Below, piece by piece: positions 18,299-28,357 of a DNA stretch of 64,000 bases. The notes below the pieces were generated by a model. That model was not told the DNA's origin and searched no databases. It worked only from the letters and a program-made list of their open reading frames with translations. The stretch is from positions 51,991-115,990 of the forward strand of contig CACNQJ010000004.1 of NCBI GenBank assembly GCA_902622575.1. The letters are read 5' to 3'. The DNA is from an uncultured Bacteroidota bacterium. Lineage in GTDB: Bacteria > Bacteroidota > Bacteroidia > Flavobacteriales > Flavobacteriaceae. Position 1 is the stretch's first letter. Each line of letters opens with the position of its first letter. Position numbers and translations under genes: made by a program.

Positions 18299-19177
18299 GT
18301 GTTTAAATCAGGTTTTATAAATATAATAGGATTACCAAATGCCGGTAAATCATCCATCATTAATAGGTTGTTGGGTCAAAATTTTTCAATTGTGACATCA
18401 AAAGCTCAAACCACTAGGCATAGAGCACATGCCATAATCAATGGAAAAGATTTTCAGGCAATAATTTCGGATACACCTGGTTTTACTAAACCTAATAACA
18501 AAATTCATGAATACATGAATAAAAAAATATTAGATTCCTTTAAAGATGCTGATATTATTTTATTTGTTGTTGACTTAGCATTAAGTAATGATTTTGATAA
18601 TAATAAACTCATAAATAAAGTAAAACAATCAAAAGTTCCTGTGCTTTTGATTTTAAATAAAGTAGATATGGTTAACCAAAGCATTTTAGATCAGGAAACC
18701 GAATTATGGAAAACACAATTAAAGGATGTTGAATTATGGTTAGTATCAGCGAAAGAGAACTTTAATATTGAGAATCTGAAAAAAAGATTGATAGAATTAT
18801 TACCTGAAGGTCCGAAATATTTTCCAGATGATAACTGGACGGACAAAAGTGAAAGGTTTTTTACAAACGAAATAATAAGAGAGAAAATTTTTAAAATTTA
18901 CAGTCAAGAAATTCCTTACGCTAGCGAGGTTGTTACAGAAAGTTTTAAAATAAAAAATAAGATTCTTAAAATTTCATCACTGATAATTGTTGAAAGGGAT
19001 TCTCAGAAAGGAATTATTATTGGCAATAAAGGAGAAACAATTAAAAAAGTGGGTATGGAATCAAGGAAAGATTTAGAAAAGTTTTTTAACAGAAAAGTTT
19101 TTTTAGAATTGAACGTGAAGGTTATTAAAGATTGGAGAAAAAATAGTTATCAGCTTAAAAATTTAGGATATAATTAA
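18299..19177 (+). CDS. era: GTPase Era
   Basis: Essential GTPase that binds the 3' end of 16S rRNA during 30S assembly. It has 292 residues. The G domain has P-loop GLPNAGKSS near residue 10, G3 DTPG, G4 NKVD and G5 SAKE. The C-terminal KH domain contains IIVERDSQKGIIIGNKGETIKKVG. Motifs begin only four residues after the start, so no shorter reading is possible. Upstream in the same frame there is only an ATT before a TAA at 18287, so the GTG at 18299 is forced. der begins on the next base after the stop. Confidence 0.95.
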   Translation: MFKSGFINIIGLPNAGKSSIINRLLGQNFSIVTSKAQTTRHRAHAIINGKDFQAIISDTPGFTKPNNKIHEYMNKKILDSFKDADIILFVVDLALSNDFDNNKLINKVKQSKVPVLLILNKVDMVNQSILDQETELWKTQLKDVELWLVSAKENFNIENLKKRLIELLPEGPKYFPDDNWTDKSERFFTNEIIREKIFKIYSQEIPYASEVVTESFKIKNKILKISSLIIVERDSQKGIIIGNKGETIKKVGMESRKDLEKFFNRKVFLELNVKVIKDWRKNSYQLKNLGYN

Positions 19178-20482
19178 ATGAATAAAATTGTTGCCATAGT
19201 TGGTAGACCTAATGTTGGAAAATCTACACTTTTCAATAGGCTTATAAAAAGTAACGAGGCTATAGTTGATTCTGAGAGTGGAGTTACCAGAGACAGACAC
19301 TATTCCCTTTCTGACTGGAATGGCAAGGTCTTTACTCTTATTGATACAGGTGGATATGTTGTAGGAGGTGATGACAGTTATGAAAAAGAAATTGACAAGC
19401 AAGTTATTATAGCTTTAGACGAATGTGATAAAGTAATTTTTGTTGTTGATGTAAATGATGGAATAACTTCACTAGATAAAGATATTAGTAAGCTTTTACA
19501 TAAATCAAATAAGACTGTAATTGTTGCTGTAAATAAGGTTGATAAAACAACAATGGTTAATGATTCACTTGAGTTTTTCAATCTTGGTTTTGAAAAAGTT
19601 TTTGGCATTTCTGCTATTAATGGAAGCGGAACAGGTGATTTACTGGATGAATTAGTTATCGATTTTGATAGGGAAGATGAACAGGAAAAGGATAATATAC
19701 CATCATTTGCTGTTGTAGGTCGACCTAATGCAGGTAAATCATCTTTTATTAATACCCTAATTGGTGAAGAGAGAAATATTGTAAAAGATGAACCAGGTAC
19801 AACAAGAGACAGTATAGATACCTACTATAACAAGTTTGATTTAGAATTTAAATTAATAGATACTGCTGGAATAAGAAAAAAGTCAAAAATCAATAATGAT
19901 CTTGAGTTTTATTCTGTTGTAAGATCTATTAAAGCGATTGAAAATTGTGATGTTTGTTTACTAATTATGGACGCTACAAGAAGTTTTGATACTCAAATAA
20001 AAAATATTTTTTGGTTAGCTCACAGAAGGAATAAAGGAATTGTTATTTTAATCAATAAATGGGATTTAGTTACTGGAGAAAACAAATCAACAACTTTATT
20101 TGAGAAAAAAATTAGAGAAGAAATTAAACCTTTTAGTGACGTACATATTATTTTTATTTCGTGTTTGAAAAAACAAAGAATTTTGAAGTCATTGAAACTT
20201 GCAGTTAATACTTATGAGAATAGGAAAAGAAAAATTAAAACAAGTAAATTAAATAATGATTTGTTACCGATAATTAGCAAGAATCCACCCCCCTCAAACA
20301 AGGGAAAATTCGTAAAAATTAAGTATTGTAGTCAAATTCCCTCTCACTACCCTCAATTCGTTTTTACATCTAGTCTTCCTCAATACATGAAGGAACCTTA
20401 TAAAAGATTCTTGGAAAATAAAATTCGAGATTTGTATGATTTCACAGGGAGTCCGATTAATATTTACAGTAGAAAAAAGTAA
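19178..20482 (+). CDS. der: GTPase Der (EngA)
   Basis: Ribosome assembly GTPase acting on the 50S subunit. The 434-residue protein has the diagnostic pair of G domains: first P-loop GRPNVGKST near residue 8 with DTGG and NKVD; second P-loop GRPNAGKSS near residue 183 with DTAG and NKWD. A C-terminal KH-like domain follows. The ATG directly follows the era stop, and the der stop directly abuts the stop of the convergent MerR gene with no base between. Confidence 0.96.
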   Translation: MNKIVAIVGRPNVGKSTLFNRLIKSNEAIVDSESGVTRDRHYSLSDWNGKVFTLIDTGGYVVGGDDSYEKEIDKQVIIALDECDKVIFVVDVNDGITSLDKDISKLLHKSNKTVIVAVNKVDKTTMVNDSLEFFNLGFEKVFGISAINGSGTGDLLDELVIDFDREDEQEKDNIPSFAVVGRPNAGKSSFINTLIGEERNIVKDEPGTTRDSIDTYYNKFDLEFKLIDTAGIRKKSKINNDLEFYSVVRSIKAIENCDVCLLIMDATRSFDTQIKNIFWLAHRRNKGIVILINKWDLVTGENKSTTLFEKKIREEIKPFSDVHIIFISCLKKQRILKSLKLAVNTYENRKRKIKTSKLNNDLLPIISKNPPPSNKGKFVKIKYCSQIPSHYPQFVFTSSLPQYMKEPYKRFLENKIRDLYDFTGSPINIYSRKK

Positions 20483-20800
20483 TTATAGTTCTTTCTCAAT
20501 ATTAATCAGCTTTTCTTTAATTTTTTCAAGCTTTTTTACAACTTGTATAACGTTTTTACTGGATTGAAGTTTTTTCTTAGCACCTTCAATTTTAAATCCT
20601 TTGACTTTAACTAGGTCATAGATTAATTTAATATTTTTTATATCAACAGAGCTATATTTTCTAGTGCCCTTAAAATTTTTTTTTGGTGCTAATATTTCAA
20701 ATTCTTTTTCCCAAAATCTTAATAGTGAGGGCTTTATGTTAAATGCCTTTGAAATTTCCCCAATATTGTAATATAATTTTTCAGGAAGATTTAAATCCAT
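20483..20800 (-). CDS. MerR-family helix-turn-helix regulator
   Basis: A 105-residue DNA-binding protein. The N-terminal winged helix of the MerR family is clear: YYNIGEISKAFNIKPSLLRFWEKEF at about 10-34, then TRKYSSVDIKNIKLIYDLV. A short C-terminal helix (about 80-105) would make the dimer coiled coil. There is no effector-binding domain and no cysteine, so no ligand can be predicted. It starts 2 bases after the M23 peptidase gene, an arrangement often seen in flavobacteria. Confidence 0.88.
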   Translation of the reverse strand: MDLNLPEKLYYNIGEISKAFNIKPSLLRFWEKEFEILAPKKNFKGTRKYSSVDIKNIKLIYDLVKVKGFKIEGAKKKLQSSKNVIQVVKKLEKIKEKLINIEKEL

Positions 20801-20802
20801 TA

Positions 20803-21780
20803 TTAATCTAAAGATTGGTTTTCTTGAACTGAAATTCTTAACACTTCGTCAAATTCTTCTGGTGTTAAGTTTCCATAAAAATAATTTACTGGATTAACAC
20901 TTCTACCATCTTTTATTACCTCATAATGTAAGTGAAGTCCTTTCGATCTTCCTGTGTTTCCAACAAAACCAATGATATCACCTTTTTTTACTGTTTGCCC
21001 TCTTTTTACATTGTATGAATTTAAGTGTGCGTAAAGGGTAACAAAACCATATCCGTGATCTATTCTTATGTGTTTTCCATATCCTGTTGATCGACTATCA
21101 GCCCTGACTATTTTTCCATTACTTGCTGCATAAACAGGTGTGTTTCTTGGTGCCGAGAAATCCATCCCTTTATGCATTTTTCTAGATTTATCAAAAGGAT
21201 CTGTTCTCATACCAAAACCTGATGCAATTCTTGTCAAGTCATTATTTTTGATTGGTTGAATTGAAGGTATAGCTGCTAACATATTTTCCTTGTCTTTCAC
21301 TAATTTTTCTATGTCGTCAAGAGATTTAGACTGAATCACTAGTTGCTTGGTTAAAATATCAATCTTTTTGGTTGTTTCTATTACTAAATCAGAATTTTCA
21401 AATCCTTCTAAATCTGAATATCTATTAATACCACCAAAACCGGCTTTTCTGATATCTTCATCAATAGGATTAGCCTCAAATAGAACTCTGTAAATGTTAT
21501 TATCTCTCTCCTCAATATTTTCCAATACATTTTCAAGTTGTGCTAGTTTTTTATTTAAAAGATCAAATTGCAGTTCATAGTTATTAAGTTCTCTGGCTTG
21601 ACTTAGCTCTGTTGGAGTATTAATCAGCGGGGTGTAGAGTAGTACAAGTAAACTGATTGTACCAAAGAAGAAAGAAGCTAGTACAAAAGATAAAAAATTA
21701 AGAAACCTTTCTTTTGAGGATAATTTTATTTCCTTGTATGAAAGTGAATTTTTATCGTAGTAAAATTTAGACTTACTCAT
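20803..21780 (-). CDS. M23 (LytM) family peptidoglycan endopeptidase
   Basis: A 325-residue envelope protein. A short cytoplasmic N terminus is followed by one transmembrane helix (about 28-52), a coiled-coil stalk (about 60-165) and a C-terminal LytM domain. Zinc ligands are visible in HKGMDF (H..xD) and in LHLHYEV (HxH), with YAHL between, so the enzyme should be active in cutting peptidoglycan cross-links during growth or division. First gene of a two-gene unit with the MerR regulator, divergent from alaS. Confidence 0.92.
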   Translation of the reverse strand: MSKSKFYYDKNSLSYKEIKLSSKERFLNFLSFVLASFFFGTISLLVLLYTPLINTPTELSQARELNNYELQFDLLNKKLAQLENVLENIEERDNNIYRVLFEANPIDEDIRKAGFGGINRYSDLEGFENSDLVIETTKKIDILTKQLVIQSKSLDDIEKLVKDKENMLAAIPSIQPIKNNDLTRIASGFGMRTDPFDKSRKMHKGMDFSAPRNTPVYAASNGKIVRADSRSTGYGKHIRIDHGYGFVTLYAHLNSYNVKRGQTVKKGDIIGFVGNTGRSKGLHLHYEVIKDGRSVNPVNYFYGNLTPEEFDEVLRISVQENQSLD

Positions 21781-21862
21781 AAAAAAATGACTTTTGTTTA
21801 AGTTGTCACTATTTATTTTTTACTTTGTAAATATAAAGATTCTATCAATAAGGAAAATTTTA

Positions 21863-24469
21863 ATGAACTCTAACTTAATTAGATCTAATTTCATAAATTT
21901 TTTTAAGGACAAAAGCCACTCTTTTGTCCCGTCATCATCCATAGTTGCCAAGGATGACCCTACGTTGATGTTTACAAATGCTGGTATGAACCAGTTTAAA
22001 AATATTTTCCTTGGTAATGAAAGAACCAAATCAAAACGTGTTGTAAACTCACAAAAATGTTTAAGGGTTTCGGGAAAACACAATGACCTAGAGGAGGTGG
22101 GTATTGACCATTATCACCATACTATGTTTGAAATGTTAGGTAATTGGAGTTTTGGTGATTATTTTAAAAAAGATATTATTAATTGGAGTTTGGAGATATT
22201 GACTCAAGTTTATAAACTAAATAAAGATGATTTATATGTAACTGTTTTTGAGGGGAACAAACAAGATAAATTAGATAAGGACTTGGAGGCATACAATTTT
22301 TGGTCCCAAATAATTGACAAAGAAAGAATTGTCTTAGGTGACAAAAAAGATAATTTTTGGGAAATGGGTGAAACAGGTCCATGTGGTCCATGTTCTGAAA
22401 TTCATATTGACTTGCGATCTAAGACAGAAAAAGATAAAATAAATGGTAAAAAATTAGTTAATACTGATCATCCAAAAGTAATAGAATTATGGAATTTAGT
22501 TTTTATTCAATACAATAGAAAAGCAGATGGAAATCTTGAGGAGTTGCCAGAAAAACACATAGATACAGGAATGGGTTTTGAGCGACTTGCTAGAATTATT
22601 CAAAAAAAAGAATCTAATTATGATACCGATATTTTTGCTCCTTTAATGAATGAAATTTCTAAAATTACATCATTTAAATATGGTGATGATGAAAAAACAG
22701 ACACTGCAATACGTGTTATTGCAGATCATGTGAGAGCAGTGTCTTTTTGTATTGCAGATGGGCAAATACCAGGTAACTCGGGAGCTTCATATGTCATCAG
22801 AAGGATATTAAGAAGAGCTATAAGGTATGGTTATACGTTTTTAAATCAGTCTGATCCATTTATTTTTAAATTGGTAAATGTACTAGCAGAACAATTTGTT
22901 GATCATTTTAATGAAATTTCTACCCAAAAGGACCTAATAGAGTCGATAATATTTGAAGAAGAAAAATCCTTTTTAAGGACATTGGAGTCTGGCATTGAGA
23001 GATTGGTTAATATGACCAAAAAGGCTAAAACAAAAAAAATATCAGGGAAAGATGTTTTTGAATTATTTGACACATATGGTTTCCCGTCTGATTTAACCTC
23101 TTTAATTCTAAAAGAAAATAAAATGTCTTTTGATTTAAAAGAATTTGAAAATGAACTGGAAAAGCAAAGATCTAGATCTAAAAAATCCACCAAGACAGTT
23201 ACATCCGATTGGAAAGTTTTTAATAAAAACCAATCAGATGATTTTTGTGGTTATGATAAACTAGTTGCAAAAACGAAAATTAATCAGTTTAGATATGTAA
23301 AAATAAAAGATAAAGAAGTTTGTCAATTGGTTTTAGATAACACACCCTTTTATCCAGAAGGTGGAGGACAAGCTGGTGATAAAGGAAAGTTGATTTTTGA
23401 AAATAATTTCGAAATACCTATTTACGATACAAAAAAAGAAAATGGAAAAATTATTCATTTTACAACAAAACCCAGCTTCAATATCACTGAGACTGTAACA
23501 GCAAGTGTTAACCCTAAGCTAAGGAATGAGTCTTCATCAAATCATACTTCAACTCATTTGCTTCATCAGGCACTTAGGAATGTATTAGGAAATCACGTAG
23601 AGCAAAAGGGGTCCTCAGTTTCTCCAGACGCATTGAGATTTGATTTTTCACATTACAAAAAAATTGATAATGATCAAATAAAAGAAATTGAGAATTTTGT
23701 TAATGATAAAATTGATGATTCAATAGAACTTATTGAAAATAGAAATGAAGATTATAATAGCGCAATTAATAAAGGAGCAATAGGGCTTTTTGGAGAAAAA
23801 TATGGAAAAAATGTCAGAACAATAAAGTTTGGTGATTCATACGAATTGTGTGGTGGAACTCATGTAAAAAACACCTTGAGTATCAGAAATTTTTTAATTA
23901 TTTCTGAAAGCTCAATTGCTTCGGGTATAAGGAGAATAGAAGCTATTTCAGGAAAAAAATCGATCAATTATTTATCTGAAAGAAATATTGAAATTAACGA
24001 ATTACGCTCAATTCTTTCGACAAATAAAGGAACATTAGACTCGGTCAAGAATTTAAAAAATGAAAATACCGAGTTAACAAAAGATTTGAAGAAAAGTCAT
24101 AAAAAATTAATCAATTTTTATTCCGAATCTTATTTAAAAAATTTTAAAAAAGTAAAGTCGGTCAACGTTCTCGTTGAACACGTTGATTTGGATAAAGAAT
24201 TAATGAGATCACTTTCATTTGACTTAATAAATAAAGCTGATAAATCCCTCATTATTTTATATTCAAATAATTCTAACAAATTGGATATAATTTGTAATGT
24301 TTCTAAAAGTTTTGATAATGATAAGATTAATGCCTCTTCAATAATTGAAAAGATTTGCTCATCAATTTCAGGTGCAGGAGGGGGGCAAAAAAATTATGCG
24401 GCTGGATCAGGTCTTATTAAAAAAAATATTGACACAATTATCCAAAAGACTATTCAAGAAGTTTTATAA
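21863..24469 (+). CDS. alaS: Alanine--tRNA ligase
   Basis: Charges tRNA-Ala. With the ATG at 21863 the protein has 868 residues, normal for AlaRS; the frame is open to 21794, but those 23 extra residues are hydrophobic and unlike the family, and AAGGAAAA precedes the chosen ATG. Seen are class II motifs (FTNAGMNQFKNIFLG; GGGQAGDKG in the linker), the editing-domain zinc set HTSTHLLH and CGGTH, and a C-terminal coiled coil with a glycine-rich GAGGGQ tail. The 3' end overlaps the convergent DUF4136 gene by 6 bases. Confidence 0.97.
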   Translation: MNSNLIRSNFINFFKDKSHSFVPSSSIVAKDDPTLMFTNAGMNQFKNIFLGNERTKSKRVVNSQKCLRVSGKHNDLEEVGIDHYHHTMFEMLGNWSFGDYFKKDIINWSLEILTQVYKLNKDDLYVTVFEGNKQDKLDKDLEAYNFWSQIIDKERIVLGDKKDNFWEMGETGPCGPCSEIHIDLRSKTEKDKINGKKLVNTDHPKVIELWNLVFIQYNRKADGNLEELPEKHIDTGMGFERLARIIQKKESNYDTDIFAPLMNEISKITSFKYGDDEKTDTAIRVIADHVRAVSFCIADGQIPGNSGASYVIRRILRRAIRYGYTFLNQSDPFIFKLVNVLAEQFVDHFNEISTQKDLIESIIFEEEKSFLRTLESGIERLVNMTKKAKTKKISGKDVFELFDTYGFPSDLTSLILKENKMSFDLKEFENELEKQRSRSKKSTKTVTSDWKVFNKNQSDDFCGYDKLVAKTKINQFRYVKIKDKEVCQLVLDNTPFYPEGGGQAGDKGKLIFENNFEIPIYDTKKENGKIIHFTTKPSFNITETVTASVNPKLRNESSSNHTSTHLLHQALRNVLGNHVEQKGSSVSPDALRFDFSHYKKIDNDQIKEIENFVNDKIDDSIELIENRNEDYNSAINKGAIGLFGEKYGKNVRTIKFGDSYELCGGTHVKNTLSIRNFLIISESSIASGIRRIEAISGKKSINYLSERNIEINELRSILSTNKGTLDSVKNLKNENTELTKDLKKSHKKLINFYSESYLKNFKKVKSVNVLVEHVDLDKELMRSLSFDLINKADKSLIILYSNNSNKLDIICNVSKSFDNDKINASSIIEKICSSISGAGGGQKNYAAGSGLIKKNIDTIIQKTIQEVL

Positions 24470-24982
24470 GTTTGCTGATGGATAGTTTTCAAGTAGTCTA
24501 TTGACAAAACTATCAATTAATTCATCTCTCGTTAATTTATTAGAACTTAATGACCCAGAACCATTACCTTGCCATAAAAGGGAGCCTGATTTTGCATCTA
24601 CAATATCAATGTATAGAAGCCCAACTATTCTTGACCTGGGTCTATACGTAGTTGACATTGTGGGACCATACCAGCCGTAATATGGAAAGTCATTGTATCT
24701 GTTAATATACACATCCTCTCTAGATTTGGTATCAACACTAATGATTAAATCTGGTTGATTAGAACTCACATAGCCTTTACTTTCCATGTGGTTTTCAATA
24801 GAGCTTAGAATTCTTTTTTTATCTAAATCGGAAATTTCTAATTTTTCGATTTGAGATTTTGAAAATGCAAAAGACGAATATTGTGAAAAATCTGCAGAGG
24901 AATCGAAATCTGTAACAACTTTTACAGATGAGCATGAAACAAAAATTATAAATATTGTTAATAGGTAAAAAACTCTATTCAT
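24464..24982 (-). CDS. DUF4136 lipoprotein
   Basis: A 172-residue predicted lipoprotein: signal ending IFVSC with the cysteine at 17. The mature part resembles DUF4136: VVTDFDSSADFSQYSSFAF near the start, a PDLIISVDTKSRE strand, a YYGWYGP turn and GLLYIDIVDAKSGSLLWQGNGSG, then a C-terminal helix that includes VNRLLENYP. Members are envelope lipoproteins of unknown function. The gene stands alone and overlaps the alaS end by 6 bases. Confidence 0.85.
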   Translation of the reverse strand: MNRVFYLLTIFIIFVSCSSVKVVTDFDSSADFSQYSSFAFSKSQIEKLEISDLDKKRILSSIENHMESKGYVSSNQPDLIISVDTKSREDVYINRYNDFPYYGWYGPTMSTTYRPRSRIVGLLYIDIVDAKSGSLLWQGNGSGSLSSNKLTRDELIDSFVNRLLENYPSANL

Positions 24983-25054
24983 ATTAATAAAATTACAATA
25001 ACTATGCCTAAAGAATAAATAATTTCAAAGGAATTAATATTTTTAGTCTGTATA

Positions 25055-25858
25055 ATGAAAGTTTTAATAAGAAAAAAACTAATTATTTGCATAGTATTGT
25101 CATTATCCCTATCAAGTTGTAGCATAATAAAATTTCCTTTCAAGGCAGTAAAAAAAGTGAGTAAATCAAATGCTATTAAAAAAAATAAGACAGTGCAACT
25201 TGAAAGATTTTTAAAAAATATGTCAGGTGAAGAAAGAAAGAGATGGTATATTAAAACTTATTCAAAAACAGCAGTTGAGCAGATGAAAAAAAATAAAATT
25301 CCTGCAAGTATCATTCTAGCTCAAGGCTTGGTTGAGTCTGGTGCAGGTGCAAGTAATTTAGCATTAAAATCCAATAACCATTTTGGAATTAAATGTCACC
25401 AGGATTGGAGAGGTAAAAAGGTTTATCATGATGATGATAAAAAAGATGAGTGTTTCAGAAAGTATAAAAATCCATTAGAAAGCTATAAAGACCATTCTGA
25501 ATTTTTGACCACTAGGGGTAGGTATTCTTTCTTATTTAGATTACCTATTAAAGACTATAAAAGTTGGTCAAATGGTTTAAAAAAAGCTGGCTATGCTACC
25601 GACCCAAGCTATCCCGAAAAGCTAATAAGTGTTATTGAAAGATATGATTTATGGAAATTTGATGGCTCTAAGAAAGAGATATCAAAAAATAAAAAAGAAG
25701 CAAAGAAATCATCTAAAGATGACTCAAACTATATTGTTAAAAAAGGAGACACGCTATATTCCATCTCAAAAAAATACAATATTTCGGTGGATAAGATTAT
25801 GAAAAAAAATAATCTAAAAACAAATAATATTTCTGTAGGCCAAAAATTAAAAATCTAG
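25055..25858 (+). CDS. Glucosaminidase-LysM peptidoglycan hydrolase lipoprotein
   Basis: A 267-residue cell-wall enzyme. The signal ends LSLSSC (probable lipid cysteine at 22). A mannosyl-glycoprotein endo-beta-N-acetylglucosaminidase domain (GH73-type, about 60-205) has catalytic-type QGLVESGAGASNLALKSNNHFGIKC and the YKDHSEFL block. A lysine-rich linker and one LysM repeat (YIVKKGDTLYSISKKYNIS...) end the protein and should hold it on glycan strands. Its TAG stop shares the palindrome CTAG with the stop of the convergent metalloprotease gene. Confidence 0.92.
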   Translation: MKVLIRKKLIICIVLSLSLSSCSIIKFPFKAVKKVSKSNAIKKNKTVQLERFLKNMSGEERKRWYIKTYSKTAVEQMKKNKIPASIILAQGLVESGAGASNLALKSNNHFGIKCHQDWRGKKVYHDDDKKDECFRKYKNPLESYKDHSEFLTTRGRYSFLFRLPIKDYKSWSNGLKKAGYATDPSYPEKLISVIERYDLWKFDGSKKEISKNKKEAKKSSKDDSNYIVKKGDTLYSISKKYNISVDKIMKKNNLKTNNISVGQKLKI

Positions 25859-28299
25859 CTAGTTTTCATCGCATTGTCAATCATCAATATGCAATAATCT
25901 AAATGATTTTTAACAACTTTATCAGAGTATTTTTTTACTGCCTTTTTCAAATCTTTCCTTAAATCCATGAGAATTCCCATAGTTACTGACCTGATATCAG
26001 AAACATCAACCTTCACAGTTGTTGTGTAGCTAGACCAAAAAGAGCCACTTCTGTTTGGCTGTTCATTATTCATTATATATTTGAGTCTATTAATGTATGT
26101 ACGTTGAAGGTTTCTTCTATATACATCAATTTGCTTGTTAGATTTTAATTCTTTCCACAGTCCATTTTTTAAATCAACCATCATTTCCTGCAATGCATAT
26201 GCGTTAATTCCATTAAATGCTTCATTTTCGATCATTCGAGCCATTCTTCCAAAATCTAATAAATTGTTTAGATAGCTAGACTGGAGTGCCCTAACTCTAT
26301 TAGTCATTCCAGCAAATTCAATTTTATTTAAAATATTTTTATCAATCATCCAATATGGAGTTTCGAACAAATGCTTATTTAAAAATTCTACACATGCTTT
26401 TTGGTGATTTTTATCTACATGTGTGTAAACTGCTCCATCCTGATCTGAGGTCTTGTAGTATTGATAAACTCCACCAACATTTGTAGTTACATGACCCATA
26501 TACCTTCTAAATTGTGATAATACGGTATTATATATCTCTTGTAAATCATCGTAATCCTCTCCGTCAATTGTGGTCCAATTAATTAGATTAGGTACAATTC
26601 TCTTAAGGTTAGCTATTCCATATTCACTGGCTTTAATTGCATCATCACCTAAGTCTTCTGTTTGAGAACTCGGATCGATACCAGGATCTCCATATCTATA
26701 CGCTAAATCATCTTCTTTTTCTCTAATCCAGCTCCTTAATATTTTTTTCTCCTCTTCTTCTGAAACATCCAAAATTGGTTTATAGCCCCATTTTATCGAA
26801 TATTTATCATAAACTCCAACATTAGGAGTATCCCAATATGAAGGCATCAATGCTACTCCATCATCCCCAGGTTGTGCTACATAGTTCCATCTAGCATAAT
26901 CCATTATTGAGGGTGCAGTGCCATATTTTTTTGTAAAAGTTGCAGATCGTAATGAGTCAACAGGATAGGCGCTACTACTTCCCATGTTATGAGGTAAACC
27001 AATAGCATGACCAACCTCATGAGCAGCAACAAATCTGACTCCTTCACCAGCGATCTCATTTTTTAGTTCAACTGATCTTGCATCTGGATTTACAGCACCT
27101 GTTTGTACAATCCACCAATTTCTAGTTAGTTTTAAAACGTTGTGATACCAATTAACATCGAATTGTAAAATTTCCCCTGACCTTGGATCAGCAACTTGTC
27201 CTCCATTTGCGTTAATTGTTGTTGAGGCTAAATATCTAAAAACAGAATATCTGATATCCTCCGAACTCCAGTCAGGATCCTCCTCTTTTGTTGGGGGATC
27301 TTTTGCAATTATCGCGTTTTTAAAACCAGCTTCTTCAAATGCAGTCTGCCAATCTTCAATTCCTTGCTTTATATATTTTCTCCATTTAGTCGGTGTCCCA
27401 GGGTCTATGTAAAATACTATAGGATTTTTGGGTTCAACGAGTTCACCTTTTTTAAACTTTTCTATATCTTCATTTTTAATCTCTAGTCTCCATCTTCTCA
27501 AATATCTTACAGTCTCAGCTTCTTGATTATCTAATCCATAATCAACTTGACGATTTGTTATCCAACCAACTCTTTGGTCAAAATACCTTCTTCGCATAGG
27601 TTCTTTTGGTAATAAAATAATTGAATTATTAAGTAGCATTGAAACTTGACCATTATTAGAATCTGATGACTTATAAGTTTTTATGTGTCTAACTTCAATA
27701 TTCAACGGAAAACTTTTCATTGACTCTACCATAGATAGCTTAGAATCTAAACTGGATAATTTATATGTTTTTCTTGACCTTTGGGGGAAGCCAAAAGCTT
27801 TTACATCAGACTTAAATAAACTAGAAACGTCAATTACAATTGAGTTTTTTTCTTCGTTTTTAACTTCAATTTTAAAACTAGCTATAATAGGTTCAAAATT
27901 TGAGTTTGAAACAGCTTCTTTAATTGGAAGCGAATCGTTTGCAAAGTTTGAGTAAGATGCAACTCTCAGGAGTATGTTATTGTTAAATTTTTCCCATCTT
28001 AATACCTGTTCACTTAACTTATGAGCACGCAGTGGTAACTCTGTTGCCATTTTTACAACTCTTGTAACCATCATCATGTCCCTACCTAGTAGACTATCAT
28101 TTATTTCAAAGAAGTATTTGTCTTCAATTTTATGTACATCAAAAACTCCGTGGTCTGTCAAGGCTTTATCTGTAATTATTTCTGAATATGTTTTTTCTTT
28201 TTTTTCCTTATCAGATTTTTCGGGTTTTTTTTGTGAATATATATTTGGGTTAATAAATATTAAAGCCAAAATTATAAGCAGTGAGAATTTTCTAGTCAT
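25855..28299 (-). CDS. Zinc-dependent metalloprotease (DUF5117/DUF4953 type), exported
   Basis: An 814-residue secreted protein with a signal peptide (about 1-22, ending IYSQ). The zinc site is HEVGHAIGLPHNMG starting at His427, a gluzincin/metzincin-like HExxHxxGxxHN site, with the methionine-turn candidate SIMDYARWN further on. The N-terminal third matches the DUF5117-like region and the C-terminal half the DUF4953-like region known from Bacteroidota metalloproteases. The substrate is unknown. No T9SS sorting domain is present, so it should stay in the periplasm or be anchored another way. Confidence 0.88.
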   Translation of the reverse strand: MTRKFSLLIILALIFINPNIYSQKKPEKSDKEKKEKTYSEIITDKALTDHGVFDVHKIEDKYFFEINDSLLGRDMMMVTRVVKMATELPLRAHKLSEQVLRWEKFNNNILLRVASYSNFANDSLPIKEAVSNSNFEPIIASFKIEVKNEEKNSIVIDVSSLFKSDVKAFGFPQRSRKTYKLSSLDSKLSMVESMKSFPLNIEVRHIKTYKSSDSNNGQVSMLLNNSIILLPKEPMRRRYFDQRVGWITNRQVDYGLDNQEAETVRYLRRWRLEIKNEDIEKFKKGELVEPKNPIVFYIDPGTPTKWRKYIKQGIEDWQTAFEEAGFKNAIIAKDPPTKEEDPDWSSEDIRYSVFRYLASTTINANGGQVADPRSGEILQFDVNWYHNVLKLTRNWWIVQTGAVNPDARSVELKNEIAGEGVRFVAAHEVGHAIGLPHNMGSSSAYPVDSLRSATFTKKYGTAPSIMDYARWNYVAQPGDDGVALMPSYWDTPNVGVYDKYSIKWGYKPILDVSEEEEKKILRSWIREKEDDLAYRYGDPGIDPSSQTEDLGDDAIKASEYGIANLKRIVPNLINWTTIDGEDYDDLQEIYNTVLSQFRRYMGHVTTNVGGVYQYYKTSDQDGAVYTHVDKNHQKACVEFLNKHLFETPYWMIDKNILNKIEFAGMTNRVRALQSSYLNNLLDFGRMARMIENEAFNGINAYALQEMMVDLKNGLWKELKSNKQIDVYRRNLQRTYINRLKYIMNNEQPNRSGSFWSSYTTTVKVDVSDIRSVTMGILMDLRKDLKKAVKKYSDKVVKNHLDYCILMIDNAMKTS

Positions 28300-28357
28300 G
28301 ATTATGATATTATTGGTTATAAAGGAAAATTCAAATTACAAAAAAAAAACTTATCAG

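Noticed and set aside
21794..21862. N-terminal extension of AlaRS by 23 residues
   Set aside because: The extra residues are hydrophobic and unlike the family, and an AAGGAAAA site precedes the internal ATG at 21863.
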